DNA from: Holosporales bacterium
GTDB taxonomy: Bacteria > Pseudomonadota > Alphaproteobacteria > Caedimonadales > UBA9215
Direction: 5' to 3'
DNA length: 7,954 nt
Assembly: GCA_003503995.1 (NCBI GenBank)
Contig: DOCA01000068.1
Span: forward strand, 1 to 7,954
A program made the translations under genes and the position numbers. Of the stretch, positions 1 to 7,174 are shown piece by piece. Positions within the stretch are counted from its first letter, which is position 1, and each line of letters opens with the position of its first letter. The notes beneath the pieces are model-generated. The model did not search any database. It was not told the DNA's origin and saw only the letters and a program-made list of their open reading frames with translations.

Positions 1-7
1 ACAACTT

Positions 8-739
8 TTAGCTATATCTCCCAAAAAGGAAGCGATTACCAATGGTTTTAAGGGCTTTGAATCCTGAACTATCAAAACTAATCAGCCCCGTACAGCCCAA
101 AAGGAAGTCATTACCAATGGTTTCAAGGACTATGAATCCTGAGCTATCAAAGTGAGTCAAGGCAGTACAACTATCGAGGAATTCATCACCAATGGTTTTA
201 ACGGCTATGAACCCTGAGCTATCAAAGTGAGTTATTCCGTGACAGGCAAAGAGGAATTCACGTCCAATGGTTTCAAGGGCTGTGAAGCCCGAGCTGTCAA
301 AGTGAGTCAAGTTCATACAAACAGCGAGGAAGCCATCACTAATAGCTTTAAGGCTTTGAAACTCAATAGCTTTAAAAGTAACAATGTTACTATTACGCCG
401 AAGAAAGTTATTGCCAATGTTTTTAACCAAATTATCAGGATCACGAATGACAAGGTGTTTAAGGTTTGAGGGGATATCATTTTTGTGTAATGTAAACATA
501 CCTGCTTTTACAGATTCTTCTGTAATCGTTAAGACGACTTCTTCATCGGGATGCTCTTTTAAGCTTTTTTCTAAATTTGCTTTGCCGTCTTTGGCGAAGA
601 GATCGGCTGTTGTTATTTGGATATCACTTAAGGCTTTTCCGGGTTTTGATCGTGTTGGGTTGGCAGAAGCAGAAACAGGCTGTGCGCTCAAAGAGAGCCC
701 TAAAAGGAGACAAAGTATTATTGTTTTTAAAGACGTCAT
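8..739 (-). CDS. Exported leucine-rich-repeat (BspA-like) protein, possibly truncated
   Basis: 243-residue protein. Residues 1-26 form a clear Sec signal peptide (hydrophobic run IILCLLLGLSLS, likely cleavage after VSASA), so it should leave the cytoplasm. Residues 27-91 are a non-repeat N-terminal part. Residues 92-241 are six consecutive 25-residue repeats with the consensus LTHFDSSGFxALETIGxxFL plus a Cys-ending tail, which looks like the LRR_5/BspA-like class of leucine-rich repeats. Such repeats usually mediate protein-protein or host-surface contact; that role here is inference. The ATG start is supported by a GGAGAA ribosome binding site 9 nt upstream. The last repeat ends FLFGRYS and lacks the usual Cys. 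Its coding strand carries five T where the neighbouring copy has four, so the stop may come from a one-base slip, and the original gene may have continued beyond the left window edge. The gene stands alone, followed on its upstream side by the terminator of the neighbouring unit. Confidence 0.8.
   Translation of the reverse strand: MTSLKTIILCLLLGLSLSAQPVSASANPTRSKPGKALSDIQITTADLFAKDGKANLEKSLKEHPDEEVVLTITEESVKAGMFTLHKNDIPSNLKHLVIRDPDNLVKNIGNNFLRRNSNIVTFKAIEFQSLKAISDGFLAVCMNLTHFDSSGFTALETIGREFLFACHGITHFDSSGFIAVKTIGDEFLDSCTALTHFDSSGFIVLETIGNDFLLGCTGLISFDSSGFKALKTIGNRFLFGRYS
17..466 (-). repeat. Six tandem 75-bp repeats encoding 25-aa LRR units
   Basis: Equivalent points of the units (the att/atc-acc block) fall at 35, 110, 185, 260, 335 and 410, exactly 75 bp apart each time, so every unit is 25 codons with no internal length change. 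The four units nearest the C-terminus are the most alike in DNA and protein (FDSSGF is invariant there). The two N-terminal units (residues 92-141) are clearly diverged. This fits expansion by duplication at the C-terminal end. Confidence 0.9.
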
Positions 740-847
740 AATGAGATTCTCCGTGGTTTATGTTAGATAGGATTGCCCCCATTTTTCTCACCAAGCTAAT
801 AAGACTTTATTAAGAAAGAGTGAACAGGTTGATGTATATTTTTCCAT

Positions 848-881
848 AAAAAAAGAGCCTCCTGTTTAAGAGGGCTCTTTT
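848..881 (-). terminator. Rho-independent terminator of the trkA-DUF465 unit
   Basis: Read on the minus strand, CCAAAAGAGCCC and its partner GGCTCTTTT form a long stem (AAAAGAGCC against GGCTCTTTT at 851-859/873-881 on plus), directly followed by seven T. It lies about 40 bp after the DUF465 stop codon. On the plus strand the trailing T run is only four, so it should act mainly for the minus-strand genes. It also shields the LRR gene from read-through. Confidence 0.85.
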
Positions 882-921
882 GGAAACATTTCATTAAAAC
901 AGTATTGTTGATCTTAGAAAC

Positions 922-1161
922 CTAAGCGGCTTTTAACATCGTATACAATTCATCTTTACAGTTGAGACGCTTTTTCTTCAGGCCTTCAAAATGTTCGTCA
1001 GTTACAGGAACATTTTTGGCTTCTAGTTGATGGATATCTTTTGTCAGAACGTGATAGTCTTCAAAAACCTTTCTGAAATGAGCGTTGCTCTCTTTCATCG
1101 CATGGATTTTATCTTTGTATTCAGGGAGTTCGTGGGCAAGATCATGTTTTTCATCGTGCAT
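922..1161 (-). CDS. YdcH/DUF465 family small protein
   Basis: 79-residue soluble, highly charged protein. The pattern HDLAHELPEYKDKIHAMK, then NAHFRKVFEDYHVL and, near the end, LKKKRLNCKDELYTML is the typical signature and length of the YdcH/DUF465 family of short helical-hairpin proteins, common in Proteobacteria. Its molecular role is not established. No signal peptide or membrane segment is seen. The start is fixed by a good ribosome binding site (AAGGAAGG, about 8 nt upstream). It lies 76 bp downstream of trkA on the same strand, with no strong terminator between, and is followed by a strong terminator, so it is probably the last gene of a two-gene unit. Confidence 0.9.
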   Translation of the reverse strand: MHDEKHDLAHELPEYKDKIHAMKESNAHFRKVFEDYHVLTKDIHQLEAKNVPVTDEHFEGLKKKRLNCKDELYTMLKAA

Positions 1162-1237
1162 TTTTAAAGCCTTCCTTTGTTATTATTTCCATCTCTAAAA
1201 TAGCATTTCTTAGAAAAAATCTAAAGGAAAAAGGAAC

Positions 1238-2602
1238 TTAATCGATGCCAAGAAGATCCTCAGAGCGCTTGGCTTGTTCAGGAGCGAGCATCAAGATAAC
1301 GCGGTCTTCAAGACGAATGGTACTGCTTTGACGGGGAATAGTGACTTGGTTGTCACGGATGAGAGCCGCTATGAGTATTTTGTGGTTTTCATAAAGGTCT
1401 TGGATGGTTTTGCCAACGAGGGTGCTTGCGCTTGAGGCATCAACGTCGATGACTTCCCCAAAGCTTTCTCCAAGGGAGTGTACAGAGTGCACATTGCCCT
1501 TCCGGATGTATTGCATAATTTTAGAAACTGTTACAACTCTGGGGCTGATGACGGCATCAACGCCAAGGGAAATCACAAGGTTTGCAAAGGAAGTTTTGTT
1601 GGCAAGGCACATGGTTTTTTTCGACCCCAAACGCTTTGCTAAAACCGTTGCTAAGGTATTTACGCGATCATCTTCGGTCACGGCAACAACGGTGTCAGCA
1701 CTTTGGACCCCAGCTTCTAAGAGCATTTCACCCTCAAGGGCATCCCCATTCAAAATAATTGTGCGGCTTAGTTTCTGAGCAATGTAGGCTGCGCGCTCGG
1801 GAGAACGCTCAATGATGTGGATACGAATATGAGGGTAGTGTGCTTCGACTTCTTGCGCTAAGAAAAGGCCAATGTTGCCCCCGCCCAAAATCACAAGGCG
1901 TTTGGTTGTGTCACCGTGATGGCCAAAAGCATTCAAAGATTGGTCAATGCGTTCTTGGTCAACAATATAATAGACCTCGTCTCCAGGCATGAGGACTTCC
2001 GTTGGCTTTGGGACAATTTTAATGTCGCCCCTTGAAATACCTACAATGGTGAAATCAACCTCTGGAAAAAGGCTAGGGATGTGTGTGATCGGTGTATTTA
2101 CAATGGGTGTATCAACGGTACAGCGAACGCCTAAAAGAGCGATACGATTATTGGCCAGAGGGGTTATATCAAGAGCGCCTGGAACTGCAAGACCTCGAGA
2201 AACAGTATGGGCAACCTCGTTTTCAGGAGAGATAATATAGTCGATGGGCATATTATCATCGGTGAAAAGGCCTTTACCTGAAACGTTCAGATAGGATTGA
2301 CTGCGAATACGAGCAATTTTTTTAGGAACATCATAAATACTGTGAGCAATTTGGCAGGCAACCATATTGACTTCATCGGCATGGGTGAGGGCGATAATCA
2401 TATCTGTATTTTCGACACCAGCGCGCTTTAAGACATCGGGGTGAGAAGCGTGCCCACAAACAGCCTTTACATCCAAGCGGTCATTAATTTGTGTGATCAG
2501 ATTTTGATCCACGTCTATCACAGTGATGTTGTGATTGCGTCCTGCAAGGTATTTTGCAAGGTTAAAACCAACTTGTCCAGCGCCGCAAATAATAATGTTC
2601 AT
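1238..2602 (-). CDS. trkA: Trk system potassium uptake protein TrkA
   Basis: 454 residues, close to the usual TrkA length of about 458. TrkA is the cytoplasmic NAD(H)-binding regulatory subunit that gates the TrkH/TrkG potassium channel. The sequence shows the duplicated RCK layout. The first Rossmann fold has GAGQVG at residues 7-12 with the acidic end of strand 2 at Asp30. The first TrkA_C-like part is around 140-220. The second Rossmann fold has GGGNIG at 240-245 with Glu265 at the same point, and the second TrkA_C part is around 375-450. Both dinucleotide motifs look intact. No trkH is in the window. The gene diverges from prfB and probably leads into the DUF465 gene. The Shine-Dalgarno is weak. 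An extended -10 promoter lies about 40 bp upstream. Confidence 0.95.
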   Translation of the reverse strand: MNIIICGAGQVGFNLAKYLAGRNHNITVIDVDQNLITQINDRLDVKAVCGHASHPDVLKRAGVENTDMIIALTHADEVNMVACQIAHSIYDVPKKIARIRSQSYLNVSGKGLFTDDNMPIDYIISPENEVAHTVSRGLAVPGALDITPLANNRIALLGVRCTVDTPIVNTPITHIPSLFPEVDFTIVGISRGDIKIVPKPTEVLMPGDEVYYIVDQERIDQSLNAFGHHGDTTKRLVILGGGNIGLFLAQEVEAHYPHIRIHIIERSPERAAYIAQKLSRTIILNGDALEGEMLLEAGVQSADTVVAVTEDDRVNTLATVLAKRLGSKKTMCLANKTSFANLVISLGVDAVISPRVVTVSKIMQYIRKGNVHSVHSLGESFGEVIDVDASSASTLVGKTIQDLYENHKILIAALIRDNQVTIPRQSSTIRLEDRVILMLAPEQAKRSEDLLGID

Positions 2603-2642
2603 GAGTGATCGGATCTACTTTTTTTATGTATATCTAAGGAAT

Positions 2643-2651
2643 AGTATACCA
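2643..2651 (-). promoter_or_regulatory. Extended -10 promoter element for trkA
   Basis: On the minus strand the sequence reads TGGTATACT: a TATACT -10 box (5 of 6 to consensus) preceded by the TG of an extended -10 element. No convincing -35 box is seen at the usual spacing, which is acceptable for extended -10 promoters. It lies about 40 bp before the trkA ATG. Confidence 0.5.
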
Positions 2652-2674
2652 CAGAGCATCAGAATATATAGATC

Positions 2675-2702
2675 TTGAATTATCGAGGCGAGTTGTTATT
2701 CT
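2675..2702 (+). promoter_or_regulatory. Putative sigma70-type promoter for prfB
   Basis: TTGAAT (2675-2680) and TATTCT (2697-2702) are separated by 16 bp, a plausible -35/-10 pair. The start of transcription would fall about 20 bp before the prfB ATG. Each box matches the consensus at four of six positions or so, so this is a prediction from pattern only. Confidence 0.4.
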
Positions 2703-2728
2703 GTAGAGAAATTTTAAAGGACACGAAA

Positions 2729-3824
2729 ATGCGCGCTGAAATGATCAAGCTCAAGGACGATGTGACCCAAGTCATTTCAGTTCTAAGGAGGCATCTTTGA
2801 CTATGACGTTGCCCTTAAACGCCTTAAAGAGTTAGATGCCTTAGCAGAAGACCCAGCCCTTTGGTCTGACCAAGAAAAAGCTCAAAAGACCATGCAAGAG
2901 AGGGATATTCTCAAGACGTCTTTTGAGCGTATTGCCGAGGTTGAGCAAGAGCTTGAGGATTCAGTTACTTTGATTGAATTGGGGGAGGTGGAGGAAGATA
3001 AGGACTCTATTGTTGAAGGAGAGCGCCTTTTAGAAAAGCTTGCAAAACGCGGAGAACGCTTGCGCCTTGAGAGTTTGCTCTCGGGGGAAGCCGATAAAAA
3101 TGATTGTTTTTTAGAAATCCATGCGGGAGCAGGGGGAACAGAAGCGCAGGATTGGGCGTTGATGATTCAGCGTATGTATGTGCGGTGGGCTGAGAGAAAT
3201 GACTATAAAATTGAGTGGATGTCTGAAGTTTCAGGAGATGAAGCTGGCATAAAGTCCTCAACTTTTAAAGTTATTGGCCACCAAGCTTATGGTTGGTTAA
3301 AAACAGAAAGCGGCATTCATCGTTTGGTGCGTATTTCGCCCTTTGATTCCAATGCCAGACGTCATACAAGTTTTGCATCGGTCTCTATTTACCCCGTTAT
3401 TGATGATTCTATCGATATTGATATCGAAGAAAAAGATTTACGTATTGATACCTACCGTGCGTCGGGGGCAGGAGGGCAACATGTGAACACCACGGAAAGT
3501 GCTGTTCGTATTACCCATATGCCAACGGGGGTTGTGGTGCAATGTCAAAACCAGCGCTCTCAGCATAAGAATAAGGCCGAAGCTATGTCCATGCTACGGG
3601 CGCGTTTGTTTGAAGTTGAAATGCGTCGCCGAGAAGAAGATGCTCAAGCCGCCAATGCCGTTAAAAGCGAGATCGGTTGGGGGCACCAAATTAGATCCTA
3701 CGTTTTGCACCCTTATCAAATGGTCAAAGATTTACGCACGAACGTTGAAAAAAGCAATCCCACCGCTGTTCTCGACGGTGAGATTGATGATTTCCTTGAA
3801 GCCTCATTAGCAGCAAGGCTTTAG
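2729..3824 (+). CDS. prfB: Peptide chain release factor 2, with programmed +1 frameshift
   Basis: RF2 recognises UGA and UAA stops and triggers release of the finished protein. The gene is in two frames: 23 codons from ATG at 2729 to CTT-TGA (2795-2800), then a +1 shift so decoding continues with GAC at 2799 to the stop at 3822-3824. The joined product is 364 residues, matching the family (E. coli 365). In the joined product the stop-reading tripeptide SPF is at about 203-205 and the catalytic GGQ at about 248-250, in the context RASGAGGQHVN. The frameshift site has the classic parts: AGGAGG just upstream, a CTT slippery codon, and TGA followed by C. The ATG has an AAGGA ribosome binding site 7 nt upstream. 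A start at the in-frame ATG at 2892 would lose the N-terminal domain and is wrong. Confidence 0.97.
2786..2801 (+). promoter_or_regulatory. prfB autoregulatory frameshift site
   Basis: The site contains AGGAGG, then cat, then CTTTGAC. The Shine-Dalgarno-like AGGAGG sits just upstream of the CTT-TGA, where it can pair with 16S rRNA and push the ribosome forward one base. The in-frame TGA is itself an RF2 stop, so low RF2 levels favour the shift and RF2 synthesis. This autoregulatory mechanism is established for prfB of many bacteria; here it is identified by sequence match. Confidence 0.95.
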
Positions 3825-3852
3825 AGAGCTAGCTTCAAAAGAAGTGGGCTCT
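3825..3852 (+). terminator. Possible terminator hairpin after prfB
   Basis: AGAGC...GCTCT and CTTC...GAAG form a 12-position stem around an AAAA loop, with one mismatch and two G-U pairs. It begins right after the prfB stop and overlaps the stop codon of the convergent gene. The trailing T run (3860-3864) starts eight bases after the stem, so it is a weak candidate. Confidence 0.35.
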
Positions 3853-4279
3853 ATTTAGCTTTTTCAGCTTTTGCTTCAAAAATTCCCTTAACCCAAGTGT
3901 TGTGGTCGTAGAGTGTACCTTTTGGTAAGGCTCCATAATTTTCAGCGTTTCGAGCAATGTGTAAATAACGCAATTTTGTTTCCCGATCTGTTTCTAAGAA
4001 TGAGGCATAGAAATAACCAAGGGGGGAGCCGTAATCTCCAAGGGCTTTCTGAAAATGATTAAGAGCATTAAAGAATTTTCCTGCCGAAAATGCTACCATA
4101 CCTCGATTAAGGAACTTAAGTTCAGCAGCTTGATTTTCCTTAGAAATCCCTTCCATTGTATTCGTGATCATTTTGGGAGTTTCTTTTATAAGCTGTTCTT
4201 CAGAATCATACTCACAGCTTTGAGCTGTAAAGGCTGAAAGAGTAATAGTAAGGAGTGCTAATTTAAAAGTGTTTTTCAT
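3851..4279 (-). CDS. Small exported protein with a TPR-like segment, unknown function
   Basis: 142 residues. Residues 1-21 are a signal peptide (MKNTFKLALL, then TITLSAFTAQ). Cys22 follows AQS, which only loosely resembles a lipobox, so both a secreted and a lipoprotein fate are possible. The segment around 53-95 (FLNRGMVAFSAGKFFNALNH followed by FQKAL and YFYAS) has the spacing of a single tetratricopeptide/Sel1-like helix pair, suggesting a protein-binding role, but one repeat is weak evidence. The C-terminus is a Lys/Ala-rich tail. The start has AGGA 8 nt upstream. It converges with prfB and diverges from chpT. I do not recognise the family. Confidence 0.7.
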   Translation of the reverse strand: MKNTFKLALLTITLSAFTAQSCEYDSEEQLIKETPKMITNTMEGISKENQAAELKFLNRGMVAFSAGKFFNALNHFQKALGDYGSPLGYFYASFLETDRETKLRYLHIARNAENYGALPKGTLYDHNTWVKGIFEAKAEKAK

Positions 4280-4347
4280 AAATAGTATCCTATTTTTACT
4301 TATTTGTATGAGTATCAGTATTGAATGTCCCTGTAAATAAAAACAGT

Positions 4348-4363
4348 TTAAATATTGATTTAA
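4348..4363. promoter_or_regulatory. AT-rich palindrome in the divergent spacer upstream of chpT
   Basis: TTAAAT-ATTG-ATTTAA is a perfect 6-bp inverted repeat with a 4-bp centre, between the starts of two divergent genes. It contains two TTAA half-sites eight bases apart. The CtrA consensus has TTAA, seven bases, TTAA, so this is one base off. It may be an operator or chance in AT-rich DNA. Confidence 0.25.
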
Positions 4364-4407
4364 TTTCTTTTTATTTGTACTTTTATTTCTTTTTTGTGTG
4401 AAGGAAT

Positions 4408-4422
4408 CCTTGTTTTACAAGG
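4408..4422. promoter_or_regulatory. Short palindrome CCTTGT-ttt-ACAAGG upstream of chpT
   Basis: A perfect inverted repeat with 6-bp arms and a 3-base centre, 62 bp before the chpT start. It is too short and lacks a following T run, so it is not a good terminator. It could be a binding site or a small hairpin in the leader. Confidence 0.3.
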
Positions 4423-4484
4423 GGCTCTAAGTCTGATAGCATGTGGTGTTTTCCATAGCGAAACCCAACAGGAAGGAGAAATTC

Positions 4485-5159
4485 ATGGACCCTTTAAAGC
4501 TTGCCCAGTTAATGTGTTCGCGGCTTTGCCATGATTTAATCACACCGGTTGGTGCCATCTCGACAGGTCTTGAAATCATTGGTGAATCTGGTGATGATAT
4601 TGATCCTGAACTTCTCTCTCTTACGTCACATAGTGCTCAAAATGCGTCTCAACGTTTGGTTTATTATCGGGCTGCCTTCGGTTATAGCACCTCTAGCATT
4701 TTGAACTGTCCTGAAAAACTTGAAAAGCTTTTGTACGAGTACTTAGAGACTTATAAAACTAAGCTCCATTGGCACTGCGATGTGTCTGAAGAAAAGCTGA
4801 ATATCTTGCAAGATCATGCACGTCTTCTGGTGAATGTTGTGGGAATTATGGTGGAGTGCGCCCCCTATGGCGGAAACTTTAAAATTTCAATAGAGCCTTC
4901 CCCAGAAAGAGAAAGCCTTCGTTTTTCTTTTGAACTGACAGGTGACCTGGTGGCCTTAAAAACAGAAAATAAACGGGCCCTTTTGGGAGAGCTCTCTGAT
5001 AAAGAAGTGACTCCTCACAGTGTGCAAAGTTATTTGACCCATTTATTGCTTGATGAAAAGCAAGCTGAATTATCTTTTACGAGTCTTTCTTCAAGCGCCC
5101 TAGGGGTTTGTTTGGAAGCCGAACAGTCAGGTGGCCAACACTACGGCTCTCTCTTCTAG
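4485..5159 (+). CDS. chpT: ChpT-type histidine phosphotransferase
   Basis: 224-residue cytoplasmic protein. In Alphaproteobacteria ChpT relays phosphate from the hybrid kinase CckA to the response regulators CtrA and CpdR, controlling cell-cycle and related programmes. The N-terminus (residues 12-25, SRLCHDLITPVGAI) is the family hallmark, with the phosphorylated His at residue 16 followed by the DLITP turn of the dimerisation helix. The rest (about 75-224) fits the degenerate kinase-like ATPase domain of ChpT. I chose the ATG at 4485 because AGGAG lies 6 nt upstream and the conserved motif starts close behind it. An upstream in-frame GTG at 4443 has no such support. No cckA, ctrA or cpdR is in the window. 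The stop shares CTAG with the convergent gene. Confidence 0.9.
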   Translation: MDPLKLAQLMCSRLCHDLITPVGAISTGLEIIGESGDDIDPELLSLTSHSAQNASQRLVYYRAAFGYSTSSILNCPEKLEKLLYEYLETYKTKLHWHCDVSEEKLNILQDHARLLVNVVGIMVECAPYGGNFKISIEPSPERESLRFSFELTGDLVALKTENKRALLGELSDKEVTPHSVQSYLTHLLLDEKQAELSFTSLSSSALGVCLEAEQSGGQHYGSLF

Positions 5160-5794
5160 CTTCTTCCAGCTCTTTTGGCCACTTTAGCTTTTCCAGCTTC
5201 TTTGACCTCTCTCATTCTTTTCTCCCTTTCGGCGGCTTCGGCTTTTTCACCTGCTGCTATCAATCCCCCTAAAAGACAAATGCTTTCGTCTTTAAAACCT
5301 TCGATTTCTTCTCCTAGTGATTTATAAAGGGCAGTGAGCTTTAGCTTGTGGCGAGAAATTAATCTTTTTGTGTGACGGCATTGATTTTTATCAGTTTCTT
5401 TTTTTAACTTGCGACGAAGACTTGAGAGTTTTCGTAACTTTTCAGAGATTTCTTCAGAAAGGATTTCCATAGATTTAGTTAAAAAGAGAGCACCAGAATG
5501 ATTAAATTCAGAAACATGAAAGAATATCTCACTTGGGCGCTCATATAGCTTCCCATCTCCCCAGACAAAGGCGAGGTTGTAGCGTTTAAGAACTCTACGG
5601 GCTTTATCAGGGGTTATACTAGAGGAAAACTCTTCGGAATCTGAATGGGAAAATACTGACTCTAAATATGTAATGATAGGCGAGGGAGGTAATGGGGAAT
5701 CATCAAGCTCCCACTCTTTGAGCTCGCACTTTGAGGAAAATGCTTGTGTTGTAAAAATAGCTACTAAAAGAGTAAAAGTTGTCCTGTATTTCAT
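5156..5794 (-). CDS. Exported coiled-coil protein of unknown function
   Basis: 212 residues. Residues 1-20 are a signal peptide (hydrophobic TFTLLVAIFTTQAF, cleavage near AFS-S). The mature part has an acidic and Ser/Pro-rich start (24-60), a mixed middle (61-105) and a strongly charged helical stretch with coiled-coil character (about 108-168). The basic, Ala/Lys/Glu-rich tail (183-212) resembles that of the exported protein ending at 3851. Cys139 and Cys173 are the only cysteines after the one at 23. No known domain is recognised. It starts 11 bp after the nhaC stop, with only a weak AGGG ribosome binding site, so it is probably co-transcribed with nhaC. It overlaps chpT tail-to-tail by four bases. 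Confidence 0.7.
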   Translation of the reverse strand: MKYRTTFTLLVAIFTTQAFSSKCELKEWELDDSPLPPSPIITYLESVFSHSDSEEFSSSITPDKARRVLKRYNLAFVWGDGKLYERPSEIFFHVSEFNHSGALFLTKSMEILSEEISEKLRKLSSLRRKLKKETDKNQCRHTKRLISRHKLKLTALYKSLGEEIEGFKDESICLLGGLIAAGEKAEAAEREKRMREVKEAGKAKVAKRAGRS

Positions 5795-5805
5795 AGAAAA
5801 ACGCC

Positions 5806-7152
5806 CTATTTTGATTTAAATTGTGGCCACTTAAAGATAATTCCCAATATGGCACTAAACGCTAAGAGTGGAGAGTATATAACATGAGTCATAATGGCAA
5901 GGGGAGAAAGTCCAGAAATAGAACTTGCCAACAAAATCTGGGCGCTATAGGGCAATAGGCCTTGGAAGGCACAGGTAAAGATATCAATCAAGCAGGCACT
6001 GCGTTCGGGGCTTACGCCGTGTTTTTTAGCAAGCTTTTTGGCAATACCACCGGATAGAATGATGGCGACTGTGTTATTGGCCGTACAGATATCAGCGAGG
6101 CTTGAAATGGCCGAAATACTCATCTCACCAATGCGAGGACTTTCTTTTTTATTGCGTAATTTCAAGGCCATCTTTTCGATATAGTGAATCAAAAATTCAA
6201 GACCTCCTTGCTTGTTGGTCAAATAGCTGAGGCCTCCCACAAGAAGAGAGAGGATAAGAATTTCTTGCATAGAGGCAAAGCCGTTGGCAATGTGTTTTGA
6301 AAACATCACAAGGGAATAGGTATCCGCTGTGGCTAGGCCCACAAACCCTGCAACAACAATGCCAATAACAAGCACAACAAGTACATTCAAACCCGCAAGG
6401 GCAAGGGCTAGAATGACAAAATAGGGGATGATTTTAACCCAGTCGTAAGAGGCAATCTCAAAATCTCCTGAAGGGGTTGAAACCACATAGAAAATCAAAA
6501 TGGTGACAATCATTGCTGGAATAGCAAAAACAGCGTTCAGTATGAACTTTTCTTTAAATTTCGCCCCTTGAGTATTGACCGACGCAATGGTGGTATCGGA
6601 AATAAGAGAGAGGTTATCCCCAAACATTGCCCCGCTGACAACAGCCCCCATGCACCAACTACAGTTCAGCCCTGTTTGGGAAGAGAGCCCCAAAGCAAGA
6701 GGGGCAACGGTTGCGATAACGCCCATGGATGTTCCCATAGCCGTTGCCATGAAAGCGGCAATGATAAAGAGGCCTGGCAATAAAAAAGGCGTCGGAAGGA
6801 TAGAGAGTCCCCAATTCACTGTAGCATCGATGCTGCCAATGCCTTGGGTCGTGGTTGCAAAAGCGCCAGCCAACAGGTAGATGAGGCACATGATGATAAT
6901 GTTTGGATCTCGAACACCTTCCAGAAAGCTATCCATACGAGCGCTTAGTTTTCCTGAGCCAAGAATAAGCGCCAGGGTAATAGCAGGCAAAATAGCGACA
7001 TTAGGAGAGATTTGATAAAAAGCCTGTGGCACACCTTGTAGGGAGAAATAAATACCGCTGCCTACAAAAATTGCCAGAAAAAGCAACAAAGGCAAGAGGG
7101 CTAAAGGGTTTGCTTTGTCATGTGGTGGCGCTGAATAAGGATTTTTGGGCAT
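5806..7152 (-). CDS. NhaC-family Na+/H+ antiporter
   Basis: 448-residue inner-membrane protein, expected to exchange Na+ for H+; some relatives swap organic acids such as malate and lactate. It has many hydrophobic segments, for example about residues 18-37, 51-67, 84-102, 122-157, 205-226, 243-278, 297-310, 355-372 and 420-442. The family signature GDNLSLISDTTIA at about 178-190 is followed by TQGAKFKEKF, and a second conserved loop ADICTANNTVAII lies near 353-365. Both are typical of the NhaC/Na_H_antiporter superfamily. The exact substrate cannot be read from sequence. I use the ATG at 7152; a TTG directly before it (7155) would add one residue. No good Shine-Dalgarno is seen. The coiled-coil gene follows after 11 bp. 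Confidence 0.9.
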   Translation of the reverse strand: MPKNPYSAPPHDKANPLALLPLLLFLAIFVGSGIYFSLQGVPQAFYQISPNVAILPAITLALILGSGKLSARMDSFLEGVRDPNIIIMCLIYLLAGAFATTTQGIGSIDATVNWGLSILPTPFLLPGLFIIAAFMATAMGTSMGVIATVAPLALGLSSQTGLNCSWCMGAVVSGAMFGDNLSLISDTTIASVNTQGAKFKEKFILNAVFAIPAMIVTILIFYVVSTPSGDFEIASYDWVKIIPYFVILALALAGLNVLVVLVIGIVVAGFVGLATADTYSLVMFSKHIANGFASMQEILILSLLVGGLSYLTNKQGGLEFLIHYIEKMALKLRNKKESPRIGEMSISAISSLADICTANNTVAIILSGGIAKKLAKKHGVSPERSACLIDIFTCAFQGLLPYSAQILLASSISGLSPLAIMTHVIYSPLLAFSAILGIIFKWPQFKSK

Positions 7153-7174
7153 CAAATTGACACAATTTTTTTTC

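Noticed and set aside
227..770. Plus-strand open frames opposite the LRR gene
   Set aside because: The minus-strand protein has a signal peptide, a ribosome binding site and a precise 25-residue repeat. The plus-strand frames have none of these.
4348..4363. Canonical CtrA box upstream of chpT
   Set aside because: The two TTAA half-sites are separated by eight bases rather than seven, so it is kept only as an unexplained palindrome.
4443..4484. Longer chpT start at GTG 4443
   Set aside because: The extension covers the ribosome binding site of the ATG at 4485 and adds residues not typical of the family.
6568..6889. Open frames overlapping the antiporter gene on both strands
   Set aside because: They are shadows of a clearly conserved membrane protein gene.
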